DNA from: an uncultured Gemmatimonadota bacterium
GTDB taxonomy: Bacteria; Gemmatimonadota; Gemmatimonadetes; Gemmatimonadales; Gemmatimonadaceae
Direction of reading: 5' to 3'
DNA: 5,232 bases
NCBI GenBank assembly: GCA_946479995.1
Contig: CAMLIU010000164.1
Span: forward strand, 1-5,232
The notes under the pieces were generated by a model, which worked only from the letters and a program-made list of their open reading frames with translations, was not told the origin of the DNA and made no database searches. The first letter of the stretch is position 1, and each line of letters begins with the position of its first letter. Made by a program: the position numbers and the translations under genes. This document shows positions 1 to 5,194 of the stretch, one piece after another.

Positions 1-98
1 GGGCCATACATGCCGGACATCCACATGCAGCCGAGCGCGAGGGGAAACACCGTCGGCCCGGCCGCGCCGAGCTGGCGTGGCGACGTTTGGAGCGGCAT
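1..98 (-). CDS. Aldo/keto reductase, N-terminal fragment (runs off the left edge)
   Basis: Only the first 32 codons lie in the window and the gene continues past position 1. The visible protein reads RQLG, then GPTVFPLALGCMWMSGMYG. This matches the opening of aldo/keto reductases of the YajO/IolS type, which usually start with a short RxLG strand, then a V-S-x-L-G-L-G-C-M-G-M-S segment and a YG; the first beta strands lead into the NADPH-binding TIM barrel. The family performs NADPH-dependent carbonyl reduction in the cytoplasm; the substrate cannot be told here. The start at 98 is chosen because the family similarity begins a few residues after it and GGTGGA lies at 107-102. An in-frame ATG at 176 would add residues without family resemblance. 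The usual second Gly of GCMGMS is Trp here. It is read away from the tRNA and is probably chromosomal flank, not island cargo. Confidence 0.72.
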   Translation of the reverse strand, partial: MPLQTSPRQLGAAGPTVFPLALGCMWMSGMYG

Positions 99-293
99 GC
101 GTCCACCGTAGCGCGTGGCGGCGCCGCCGGCAACGTGAACAGTCGGTCCGGTGCCGACTGCGCATCGGGCCTGCATGCCGATGACGGCGACAACTCACGC
201 GTGCCGGCCTGTCCAATGAATCCGTGTGCCTCGCTGCGCGCGCGGGCGGCAGCCGGCATGGTCACGCCCGCCCCGCGGAGGTCCGACCAAGCC

Positions 294-323
294 TTGCCCA
301 GCTGCCCGGGATCCGGCTACAAT
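294..323 (+). promoter_or_regulatory. Sigma70-type promoter of tRNA-Gln
   Basis: TTGCCC at 294-299 and TACAAT at 318-323 are separated by 18 bases, close to the TTGACA/TATAAT consensus. The -10 box ends about 32 bases before the mature tRNA 5' end, which leaves room for a short 5' leader. Position and direction fit the tRNA only. Confidence 0.6.
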
Positions 324-355
324 CGGATCTTCTACCTGCCCGTGAGACCCCATGC

Positions 356-429
356 TGGGAGGTCGTTCAACGGTAGGACACGTGGCTCTGGACCACGTTA
401 TCGGGGTTCGAATCCCTGCCTCCCAGCCA
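356..429 (+). tRNA. tRNA-Gln (anticodon CUG), CCA encoded
   Basis: A full cloverleaf folds by hand. The acceptor stem TGGGAGG (356-362) pairs perfectly with CCTCCCA (419-425). G426 is the discriminator and CCA (427-429) is encoded. The D stem 365-368/376-379 has the loop AACGGTA with the conserved GG. The anticodon stem CGTGG/CCACG (381-385/393-397) frames the loop CTCTGGA, giving anticodon CTG at 388-390, which reads the Gln codon CAG. The T stem 402-406/414-418 carries the TTCGAAT loop. The U1-A72 pair is typical of bacterial tRNA-Gln. The 3' part is also the antisense strand of the recombinase 3' end (367-429), so this gene is the apparent integration target, kept intact by the insertion. 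No hairpin terminator follows; the 3' trailer is island DNA. Confidence 0.95.
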
Positions 430-1911
430 ATCTTCCGTTTCGTTCCCTTCGACGAGCAGATCGAACGGCTTAAGGTAAGCGACTGAAAGACTTCCGCGGT
501 CGAAGGTCGAGTTCGATACCAGCGTTTTTAGGAATAACGCCTGTTCGTGCGGATCTTGCCGAATGAACAGATTGTGGGCGTTTTTCGCGAGTTCTAGAAT
601 CTTCGACCCCATGGCCCCGTAATCGTGGCTGGCTCGCTCGTGTCGGGCCGTCTCGCGACGGATCGACGCCAGTTCCGTTTCCCATTCCCCGGATTTCCGC
701 TGCCAGAGTTCGTCGCTAACGCGTCCCGCCAAGCGGTCCTCATACGCTTGATCCAGCTTGGCCTGGACGCTCAGGTACTGCTGCTGTAGCTGCATTACGG
801 CGGTCCGGTGGTAGCGCTCCTTGTCACCCTGGCTGTCGCGCAGGGCTTCCGCAATCCAGTCCGCGACATCAACCGGCACCTGTACCCGCTTTACGACCTC
901 GGCAAACAGTCTGGAGAGCTCTTCCTCTCGGACATAGGTATTTCCGCAGGGGCCACGCCCTCCGGTGCAGTGGTAGTAAACGTACCGACCCTTCTTGATC
1001 TCGGCCGTCATCGCGCAACCGCAACGACCACAGTTGACCAGACCAGCGAAGGCATGGCGACGCTTCGAATACCTGGGCCGATTCGCGCCCTCGAAAACCT
1101 CCTGCACCTGCTCGAACAGCATCATGGAGATGATCGGTTCGTGCTGTCCCTTGTAGCGCTTGCCCTTCCAGACGAACTCGCCGCCGTAGATCGGGTTCCG
1201 GAGGATTCGATGGATTTCGGATTTCACTAGACGCCGCGACACGCGGGGATGCGTCAGGCCAATCTCCCCGGCGAGACGGGTGACTTCCTTCAGCGACACA
1301 TCCCCTTGGGCGTACGCTTCGAACAGCCGCGCGATCAATGGACCACGGACGCGATCGACTTCAATCCGCCGCGTCTCGAGGTTGTTCACGTAACCGACAT
1401 GCGCCACCGTAGGCCAGTGGCCTTGCTCGGCCTTCTCCCGCATCCCCTTTCGAACTTCCTCGGACAGGTTGTCGATGTAGTTCTTGGCCATCAGAACGCG
1501 GATTCCGTGCATGAACTTCTCTGACGACCGAGAGTCCTCTGACAGGATCACGCCTTCCTTGACAAGATGAACTTCGAGATCGAGCTCGCCGATTGTGACC
1601 CAGTCCTTGATGTTGCGGTACAGGCGATCGGTCTTCTCGACGAGCAGTACAGGTCGGGGTTCGGGGCAACCCTCCAGGAAGGAGACCATTTCGCTGAAGG
1701 CGAGGCGGCCCGCTCGCTTGGCGGTCTCAATGTCCTCGAATTCGTGGACGATCTGGAGCCCGTGTTGTGCCGCGTACTCGGTCAGGAGCTTTCGCTGCGC
1801 CGGAATCGAGAAACCTTCCTTTTCCTGCTCCTTGGATGACACACGCACGTACAGAACCGCTTCGCGCGTGCGCGGAACCGGCGCGGATTGCTGCCTTGCG
1901 GGGTCTTTCAT
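367..1911 (-). CDS. Site-specific serine recombinase (integrase of the island)
   Basis: The 514-residue product is a large serine recombinase. Residues 18-30 hold the YVRVSSKEQ motif with catalytic Ser25 and Arg23; EKTDRLYRN at 92-100 is the second conserved catalytic-domain motif. A recombinase domain with helix-turn-helix-like segments spans about 165-280 (RILRNPIYGG at 235-244). A zinc ribbon follows with Cys294, Cys297, Cys315 and Cys322. A probable coiled coil runs from about 368 to 428, as in large serine integrases, where it governs synapsis. It should cut and rejoin DNA through a phosphoserine link and move the element in and out of the tRNA-Gln site. Residues 495-514 (WLGGRDSNP onward) are antisense tRNA, and the TGA stop lies in the D-loop region. 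No Shine-Dalgarno is seen before the ATG; the start overlaps the preceding stop as ATGA, suggesting translational coupling. Confidence 0.93.
   Translation of the reverse strand: MKDPARQQSAPVPRTREAVLYVRVSSKEQEKEGFSIPAQRKLLTEYAAQHGLQIVHEFEDIETAKRAGRLAFSEMVSFLEGCPEPRPVLLVEKTDRLYRNIKDWVTIGELDLEVHLVKEGVILSEDSRSSEKFMHGIRVLMAKNYIDNLSEEVRKGMREKAEQGHWPTVAHVGYVNNLETRRIEVDRVRGPLIARLFEAYAQGDVSLKEVTRLAGEIGLTHPRVSRRLVKSEIHRILRNPIYGGEFVWKGKRYKGQHEPIISMMLFEQVQEVFEGANRPRYSKRRHAFAGLVNCGRCGCAMTAEIKKGRYVYYHCTGGRGPCGNTYVREEELSRLFAEVVKRVQVPVDVADWIAEALRDSQGDKERYHRTAVMQLQQQYLSVQAKLDQAYEDRLAGRVSDELWQRKSGEWETELASIRRETARHERASHDYGAMGSKILELAKNAHNLFIRQDPHEQALFLKTLVSNSTFDRGSLSVAYLKPFDLLVEGNETEDWLGGRDSNPDNVVQSHVSYR
370..429. 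other. Putative attachment site (attL) at the tRNA-Gln 3' end
   Basis: A recombinase gene abuts and enters the 3' part of an intact tRNA gene, the classic arrangement of an element integrated at a tRNA 3' end. The tRNA-derived stretch shared by tRNA and recombinase coding region is 370-429, plus the stop codon at 367-369. The crossover core is inside or next to this stretch, but its limits cannot be set because the other junction (attR) and the empty site are outside the window. No second copy of the tRNA 3' end was found by eye in the window. Confidence 0.55.
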
Positions 1912-2138
1912 GGCTGGCGAAATTCGGGAACGTCCTGCGACTCGTCTTGTCTGAGCTTAAGGTCCCATTCTCGCAGAATCGCGAAGTAGGCGGCCAGTCT
2001 TTCGCGGCTCTTCCGCTCGTCCTCCAGTGAGTCCTCAACACCGGTTCGAACGACGGACACGTCGCCCGAGCCGTCGGTCTCACGACTTCGGTTGGCCTTC
2101 CGATGAGAAGACCCCATCCGTCCTTTGCGTGCCGCCAT
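1908..2138 (-). CDS. Small 76-aa protein translationally coupled to the recombinase
   Basis: No family was recognised. The product is small and charged: a basic, Ser-rich N-terminus (about residues 1-22, with RKG, HRKANRSR), then an acidic middle (VEDSLEDE) and a likely amphipathic helix near residues 43-65 (ERKSRERLAAYFAILREWD). The TGA stop overlaps the recombinase ATG by four bases (ATGA), so the two are probably co-translated. The start is uncertain. ATG at 2138 lacks a clear ribosome binding site. ATG at 2117 has AAAGGA only three bases upstream. The frame stays open to 2222, but that extension runs through a GC-rich inverted repeat and looks non-coding. Its place directly before the recombinase makes a role as recombination accessory or directionality factor possible, but this is inference from position alone. 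Confidence 0.6.
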   Translation of the reverse strand: MAARKGRMGSSHRKANRSRETDGSGDVSVVRTGVEDSLEDERKSRERLAAYFAILREWDLKLRQDESQDVPEFRQP

Positions 2139-2224
2139 TTGAGGTCCAGCGCTTGAGCCTAAATCGCTAGTGGACGCTCCCGGGCGCCGCCGCAATGGCG
2201 GCGTCCGAGAACCGCAGGTCATCG

Positions 2225-2539
2225 CTACGAAACGCCCTGGATCGAGGAGACGTGCGCCTGCTGCTCATATGCTTTGAGCACCAACTCGCGGACGCGGTCT
2301 TGAGCGGTCGGATTGCCAATTGCGCGGAGCAACGGAAAGTTGCACTTCTCGCCGTGCGCGATGAATGGACGTGCGGGGAACGTCACGTTCCGGCCAGGTC
2401 CGTCTCGCCGCTCCCACACCGCGAAGCCCACCAGCTTGAGGCCGGCGAGTTCTCCGTCGATGAAGTGGATCTCTGCGTCGGCCAGCTTGCCCGCCGGCTT
2501 CCCCTGTTCGTTGCGAAGAATCTTGACTTCGATGTTCAT
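2225..2539 (-). CDS. SpoVG-like small protein (104 aa)
   Basis: The pattern resembles SpoVG-like proteins. It has an N-terminal strand with IEVKILRN (3-10), a second strand LADAEIHF (19-26), and VGFAVWE (37-43). NVTFPARPF at 51-59 stands where SpoVG has its LFVAMPS strand, GEKCNFPLLRAI at 63-74 follows, and the C-terminal helix RVRELVLKAYEQQ (82-94) recalls SpoVG's IQDAVLNEYHRL. SpoVG proteins are small nucleic-acid-binding regulators; whether this one binds DNA or RNA cannot be read from the sequence, and the similarity is judged from pattern, not alignment. The start is well supported: GAGGGA at 2549-2544 sits four bases before the ATG. It lies 61 bases after the stop of the 124-aa gene in the same direction and about 86 bases before the 76-aa gene, so all may share a transcript. 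Confidence 0.75.
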   Translation of the reverse strand: MNIEVKILRNEQGKPAGKLADAEIHFIDGELAGLKLVGFAVWERRDGPGRNVTFPARPFIAHGEKCNFPLLRAIGNPTAQDRVRELVLKAYEQQAHVSSIQGVS

Positions 2540-2558
2540 GACATCCCTCGGAAGAAGC

Positions 2559-2583
2559 GGCCCGACCGGCGATCAGCCGGGCC
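2559..2583. repeat. GC-rich inverted repeat between the 124-aa and SpoVG-like genes
   Basis: GGCCCG (2559-2564) can pair with CGGGCC (2578-2583), or alternatively CCGGC (2566-2570) with GCCGG (2576-2580). On the minus strand it is followed by GCTTCTTCC and then at once by the ribosome binding site of the SpoVG-like gene, so it may damp read-through or shape translation of that gene. A true terminator is not shown. Confidence 0.35.
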
Positions 2584-2600
2584 TGGTGTTTGTTGCGTTC

Positions 2601-2975
2601 CTATGCGTTTGCTGTGACGAGATCCGTTGCGGGTGACCCGATCCGGTTCCACAGCCATTGCTGGAGCGTGTTCAGGCCGACGAGCACGGGATCGGCTGGT
2701 GCGAAGAGGTGTCGCTCATCGCGGTACCGCGCGCGTTGCCAATCGAACTCGGTCGCATCGATCAGCACGAGACGCGCGGATGACTTCGCGCGCGCAGGGG
2801 TGAATGCGATCGGATCCGCAGCCATCGCGGACACGTCCGAAAGCGGTGCCGTGTGCAGCGTGACCGTGGCCGGCGCATCGAGGCGGACTGGTGCCGTCGT
2901 GATGAACGCGTGGTAGAACCGCGTTTCGCGTCCGATCGTCACCTCGATGCTGGGCGTGATCCTCGAGGTGGGCAT
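2601..2975 (-). CDS. Unrecognised 124-aa protein downstream of the structured RNA element
   Basis: I do not recognise the family. The N-terminal half (about 9-45) alternates like beta strands (IEVTIGRETRFYHAFI, then PATVTLHTAPL). The C-terminal half has LVLIDATEFDWQRARY (69-84) and a hydrophobic stretch DPVLVGLNTLQQWLW (95-109). There is no signal peptide, membrane segment or cysteine motif. The start at 2975 is set by AGAAGGGAGA at 2990-2981, with six bases between GGGAG and the ATG. The frame is open further up to 3173, but that stretch reads through the inverted repeats at 3024-3162 and its composition (Pro, Arg, Gly, Thr) does not look like protein. The gene follows the RadC-like gene in the same direction and has a leader of about 190 bases that holds the structured element, so it may be controlled by it. 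Confidence 0.75.
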   Translation of the reverse strand: MPTSRITPSIEVTIGRETRFYHAFITTAPVRLDAPATVTLHTAPLSDVSAMAADPIAFTPARAKSSARLVLIDATEFDWQRARYRDERHLFAPADPVLVGLNTLQQWLWNRIGSPATDLVTANA

Positions 2976-2980
2976 GGTGT

Positions 2981-2990
2981 TCTCCCTTCT
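2981..2990 (-). promoter_or_regulatory. Ribosome binding site of the 124-aa gene
   Basis: AGAAGGGAGA on the minus strand, six bases between GGGAG and ATG at 2975. It decides the start against the longer frame opening at 3173. It lies outside the structured element that ends at about 3024. Confidence 0.75.
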
Positions 2991-3023
2991 GCTCTGGTCG
3001 TGTGTCTCTGTTCGCGGGTGAGT

Positions 3024-3162
3024 CCCGGCCATCACGTAATTGCCAGTCCGAGGCGGCCCGGAGGGGCCGTCAAGCCCGCCAGCCCCGAACGGGGTCGGAG
3101 CGAAGCGGAGAGGCTTGACGGTCCTGAGGGACGCCCGACAATCCGGCGGCGTGATGGCCCGG
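3024..3162 (-). ncRNA. Structured RNA leader element, possible radC-type RNA motif
   Basis: Nested inverted repeats fill the gap between the RadC-like gene and the 124-aa gene. An outer stem pairs 3027-3036 with 3150-3159, ten perfect pairs, and two more pairs (3024-3025 with 3161-3162) after one mismatch. Inside it, 3039-3042 can pair with 3139-3142, and 3049-3055 with 3132-3137 with one bulged base. An inner stem pairs 3067-3076 with 3112-3121, again ten perfect pairs. It encloses a hairpin CCCC-GTTC-GGGG (3094-3083 on the minus strand). Both flanking genes are on the minus strand, so it is transcribed in that direction and forms the leader of the 124-aa gene. A radC RNA motif has been described in leaders of genes on mobile elements, including radC; position and size fit, but I cannot check the consensus. 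It could instead be a processing or termination structure. Confidence 0.55.
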
Positions 3163-3169
3163 CGCGGTG

Positions 3170-3691
3170 TCATGCGTGGGCTCCGTCTGCGAGTCGCGTG
3201 GTGAACGTTCCCGCTTCGCGGAAGCTGAAATAGCGGCCGGCGTCGCCGACGATCAGGTGATCGAGCAGCGGCATGTCGAGGATGTCGGCCGCCTGCGCGA
3301 GCCGCAGCGTGAGCCGTGCATCGTCCGGGCTTGGCGTTGGATCACCGCTCGGGTGGTTGTGCACGACGAGCAGCGCAGTCGTGCCCGGTGTCAAGCACGC
3401 GGGTACGAACACGTCCGGCAGCGAGATGGACGTGCTCGAGCGCGTGCCGCGTGAGAGCACGTGCCAGGCGAGGAGACGGTGGCGAGTGGAGAGGCACGCA
3501 ACGGCGAAGACCTCCACCGTCTCGTTGGCGAGCAATGGCGCCAGCGTGGCGGCGGCTGTTCGGGGATCACTGAGGGCCTCCGACGGCAGTCGTACCGCTT
3601 GGCCCTGGTCATCGCGCAACGTGCGGTAGGTGCAGACGAACTCGCGAACACGGTGTCGGCGAGAAAGGCTGTCCGGTGAAGTCGCTGGCAT
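3170..3691 (-). CDS. radC: RadC-family JAB/MPN-domain protein
   Basis: The product has 173 residues and is essentially one RadC-like JAB/MPN domain. REFVCTYRTL (16-25) opens the domain. Glu60 in EVFAV, then HNHPSGDPTPSPDD with His111, His113, Ser121 and Asp124, make the JAMM signature H-x-H-x7-S-x2-D of metal-binding MPN domains. LDHLIVGD and YFSFREAG close it. The N-terminal helix-hairpin-helix part of full-length RadC (about 220 residues) is absent, as in the short copies found on plasmids and islands. Despite the name, a DNA-repair role of RadC is disputed and the function of island copies is unknown. The start at 3691 has AGGAAGGAGA at 3707-3698, seven bases away. An in-frame ATG at 3853 with GGAGG at 3866-3862, eight bases away, would add 54 residues and cannot be excluded. 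DUF932 lies upstream, the structured RNA directly downstream. Confidence 0.92.
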   Translation of the reverse strand: MPATSPDSLSRRHRVREFVCTYRTLRDDQGQAVRLPSEALSDPRTAAATLAPLLANETVEVFAVACLSTRHRLLAWHVLSRGTRSSTSISLPDVFVPACLTPGTTALLVVHNHPSGDPTPSPDDARLTLRLAQAADILDMPLLDHLIVGDAGRYFSFREAGTFTTRLADGAHA

Positions 3692-3697
3692 GTCTGG

Positions 3698-3707
3698 TCT
3701 CCTTCCT
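3698..3707 (-). promoter_or_regulatory. Ribosome binding site of the RadC-like gene
   Basis: AGGAAGGAGA on the minus strand, with seven bases between GGAG and the ATG at 3691. It supports the short 173-residue form, in line with where RadC similarity begins. A competing GGAGG at 3866-3862 serves the possible start at 3853. Confidence 0.7.
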
Positions 3708-3960
3708 GGCGGGAGGTCCGCGGCCCTGTGGGCACACGTCTCCCAGGCCGCAGCGGCGGTGTCCGCGGCTGCGGGACTCAACGGGTGGATGGGTGAATGC
3801 GTGAGGCCGTCAGAGACGGCGAGTCGTGCGTGAAGACCGATGGGATCGCGCATCGCACACACCTCCGCTGAGCGCCTGGGCTCTGTGAGCGGAGGCAGCC
3901 GCGAGCGCGACACGAGTCGCGTGCGGGACGCGCGACGGGTCTACGACCGGGCGCGCGCGA

Positions 3961-3996
3961 TCTGAGAAAGGGCCGTGCGGGACAAGCCCGCACGGC
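3961..3996 (-). terminator. Hairpin after the DUF932 gene, probable weak terminator or attenuator
   Basis: GCCGTGCGGG (3972-3981) and CCCGCACGGC (3987-3996) form a perfect ten-pair stem with a five-base loop, starting 16 bases after the DUF932 stop. On the minus strand it is followed by CCTTTCTC, only a short interrupted T run, so termination may be partial or the hairpin may protect the mRNA 3' end. Confidence 0.5.
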
Positions 3997-4011
3997 AACG
4001 AAGCGCCAGGG

Positions 4012-5118
4012 TCAGTGGACCGTGGCGAGCAGGCGGCTGGCAGCCCGGTCGAGGGTGAACCGCGTGTCCTGCCAGGGCGTGTGCTGGCTGAGTCGTGTCA
4101 GCCCCTGCACGTAACCCCAGACGGACCGCGGGTTCGTCTCATGCTGCTCCGCCATCATGTAGGCGTCGAGCGCGTGTTTGCGCGGCAGATCCAGCCGCTG
4201 CGTCACGCCCTCGACCACCTTCTCGCGTGTCTCACCGAGCTCCTGGGAGGTGGCTCGCAGGAGTATGGTGCGATCAGCGGCGAGATCTGCGTCGAGCGCC
4301 GCGCGGACCTCTCGCAGCGAGTCGGTCCAGGCGTGGTGAATCGACGCACCAATGTGCCGGCGCCGAAAGCCGGCGACATGGTGAAAACCCCAGATGATGT
4401 GATTCGCGCACACGGCACGAAACAGGAACATATCCAGGGACAAGGCGGCGGCACCGACGTCGCTGTTCCGGAGCATGAAGCCGCGGAACAACCCGGCCTG
4501 CGACGCGTCGGTAGGGTCGTCGAGCGAGCGGTTGCCGTCCACGAGGAACAGGAACATGTCTCGATCTCCCAGATAAGCACCGGACGGAACCCGTTCGGCG
4601 CCGAACACGCCATCCTTGTAACCGAGCGGCAAGTGCCAGGCCGGGTGCTGGACCATCAGGTCGAGCACACGGTCGGCCAGCTCGTCGTGGTGGACTCGCG
4701 CGTACCTCGGTGAGGTGATCGCGTGGATGGTCCACGGTTCGTCCCGATCCGCGAAGAGCTGATGCTGTGCGCGGTCGGCACGTTGCAGCCCGAAATTGAT
4801 CGCGTCGGCCGCAATCGGTGCGGGCAGCGTTCGGAGGTATGCGGGCGGCGCACCGGCGAGGCCGGCGAGCTGCTCGAAACTCCAATGGGTCAGACCTCGT
4901 GGCGGTCCGGAGCGGTCGCCTATCGCGAGCGCGTCGTCCGTCACGGCCTGAACCTGCAAATCCACGGTCTCGGTGATGCGCGCGTCGGTGCGGTGGCGTC
5001 TGGCGCGAGCCGCCTCGGCGAGCGCGTGAACACTGGCGTACCGTTCGTCGGGTGGCCTCTTGGCCCATTCCCGATGCGCGGTGTACGCGGTGACAGTCGA
5101 TACACTTCGTCCGTGCAT
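4012..5118 (-). CDS. DUF932 (phage/plasmid-like) protein
   Basis: The 368-residue product is a DUF932 protein. Key family segments are PWTIHAITSPRYARVHH (128-144), LGYKDGVFGAERVPSGAYLGDRDMFLF (165-191, typical of the strand-rich core), GLFRGFMLRNSDVGAAAL (209-226) and SLDMFLFRAVCANHIIWG (227-244). A helical C-terminal part follows (266-345). There is no signal peptide or membrane segment, so it should be cytoplasmic. The biochemical role of DUF932 is not established; genes of this family are common on plasmids, phages and integrated elements, often near RadC-like and anti-restriction genes (yfjQ of E. coli CP4-57 is one). The start at 5118 is set by AAAGGAG at 5131-5125, six bases away. The frame is open back to 5211, but the extra 31 residues do not resemble the family. 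It is upstream of the RadC-like gene in the same direction, with a hairpin in between. Confidence 0.92.
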   Translation of the reverse strand: MHGRSVSTVTAYTAHREWAKRPPDERYASVHALAEAARARRHRTDARITETVDLQVQAVTDDALAIGDRSGPPRGLTHWSFEQLAGLAGAPPAYLRTLPAPIAADAINFGLQRADRAQHQLFADRDEPWTIHAITSPRYARVHHDELADRVLDLMVQHPAWHLPLGYKDGVFGAERVPSGAYLGDRDMFLFLVDGNRSLDDPTDASQAGLFRGFMLRNSDVGAAALSLDMFLFRAVCANHIIWGFHHVAGFRRRHIGASIHHAWTDSLREVRAALDADLAADRTILLRATSQELGETREKVVEGVTQRLDLPRKHALDAYMMAEQHETNPRSVWGYVQGLTRLSQHTPWQDTRFTLDRAASRLLATVH

Positions 5119-5124
5119 GATGTG

Positions 5125-5131
5125 CTCCTTT
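5125..5131 (-). promoter_or_regulatory. Ribosome binding site of the DUF932 gene
   Basis: AAAGGAG on the minus strand, six bases before the ATG at 5118. It decides the start against the longer frame opening at 5211. Confidence 0.8.
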
Positions 5132-5194
5132 CTGATGCCCTGTGGGCGAACGAGGGAAGGAAGCGCTCCACGGCCGCTGTGCGGGCGTGGAGGC

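Larger units (their letters stand above)
3692..4011. other. 320-base gap between the DUF932 and RadC-like genes
   Basis: The frame of the RadC-like gene stays open through 3692-3913, including an ATG at 3853 with a good GGAGG, so part of this stretch may be an N-terminal extension or a fused leader peptide. The right part holds a perfect GC-rich hairpin at 3972-3996. I see no other gene, no tRNA and no convincing promoter. The segment 3896-3960 is rich in alternating CG and GC runs. Confidence 0.5.

Noticed and set aside
87..473. 128-residue plus-strand ORF across the flank and the tRNA
   Set aside because: It runs through the tRNA promoter and the tRNA itself, and overlaps the aldo/keto reductase start and recombinase end in antisense; its composition (Arg, Ala, Gly, Ser) is that of a chance GC-rich frame.
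470..685. 71-residue minus-strand ORF, and the other short frames inside the recombinase region
   Set aside because: They overlap the recombinase in other frames and lack ribosome binding sites or recognisable motifs.
2182..2206. Hairpin after the SpoVG-like gene as a terminator
   Set aside because: CGCCGCC/GGCGGCG pair well (2185-2191 with 2197-2203), but no T run follows on the minus strand, so termination is not supported.
2139..2224. Promoter for the 76-aa gene and recombinase
   Set aside because: Only weak TTGCGG-like and CACTAG-like sequences occur on the minus strand, with no convincing -10 box.
2976..3173. Longer start for the 124-aa protein at 3173, overlapping the RadC-like stop as ATGA
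   Set aside because: The ATGA overlap is tempting, but the added residues translate the nested inverted repeats, look compositionally non-protein, and the ATG at 2975 has a much better ribosome binding site. Translation through the element is not fully excluded.
4015..4713. 232-residue plus-strand ORF
   Set aside because: It lies wholly antisense to the DUF932 gene, which has clear family motifs and a good ribosome binding site; long antisense frames are expected in GC-rich DNA.
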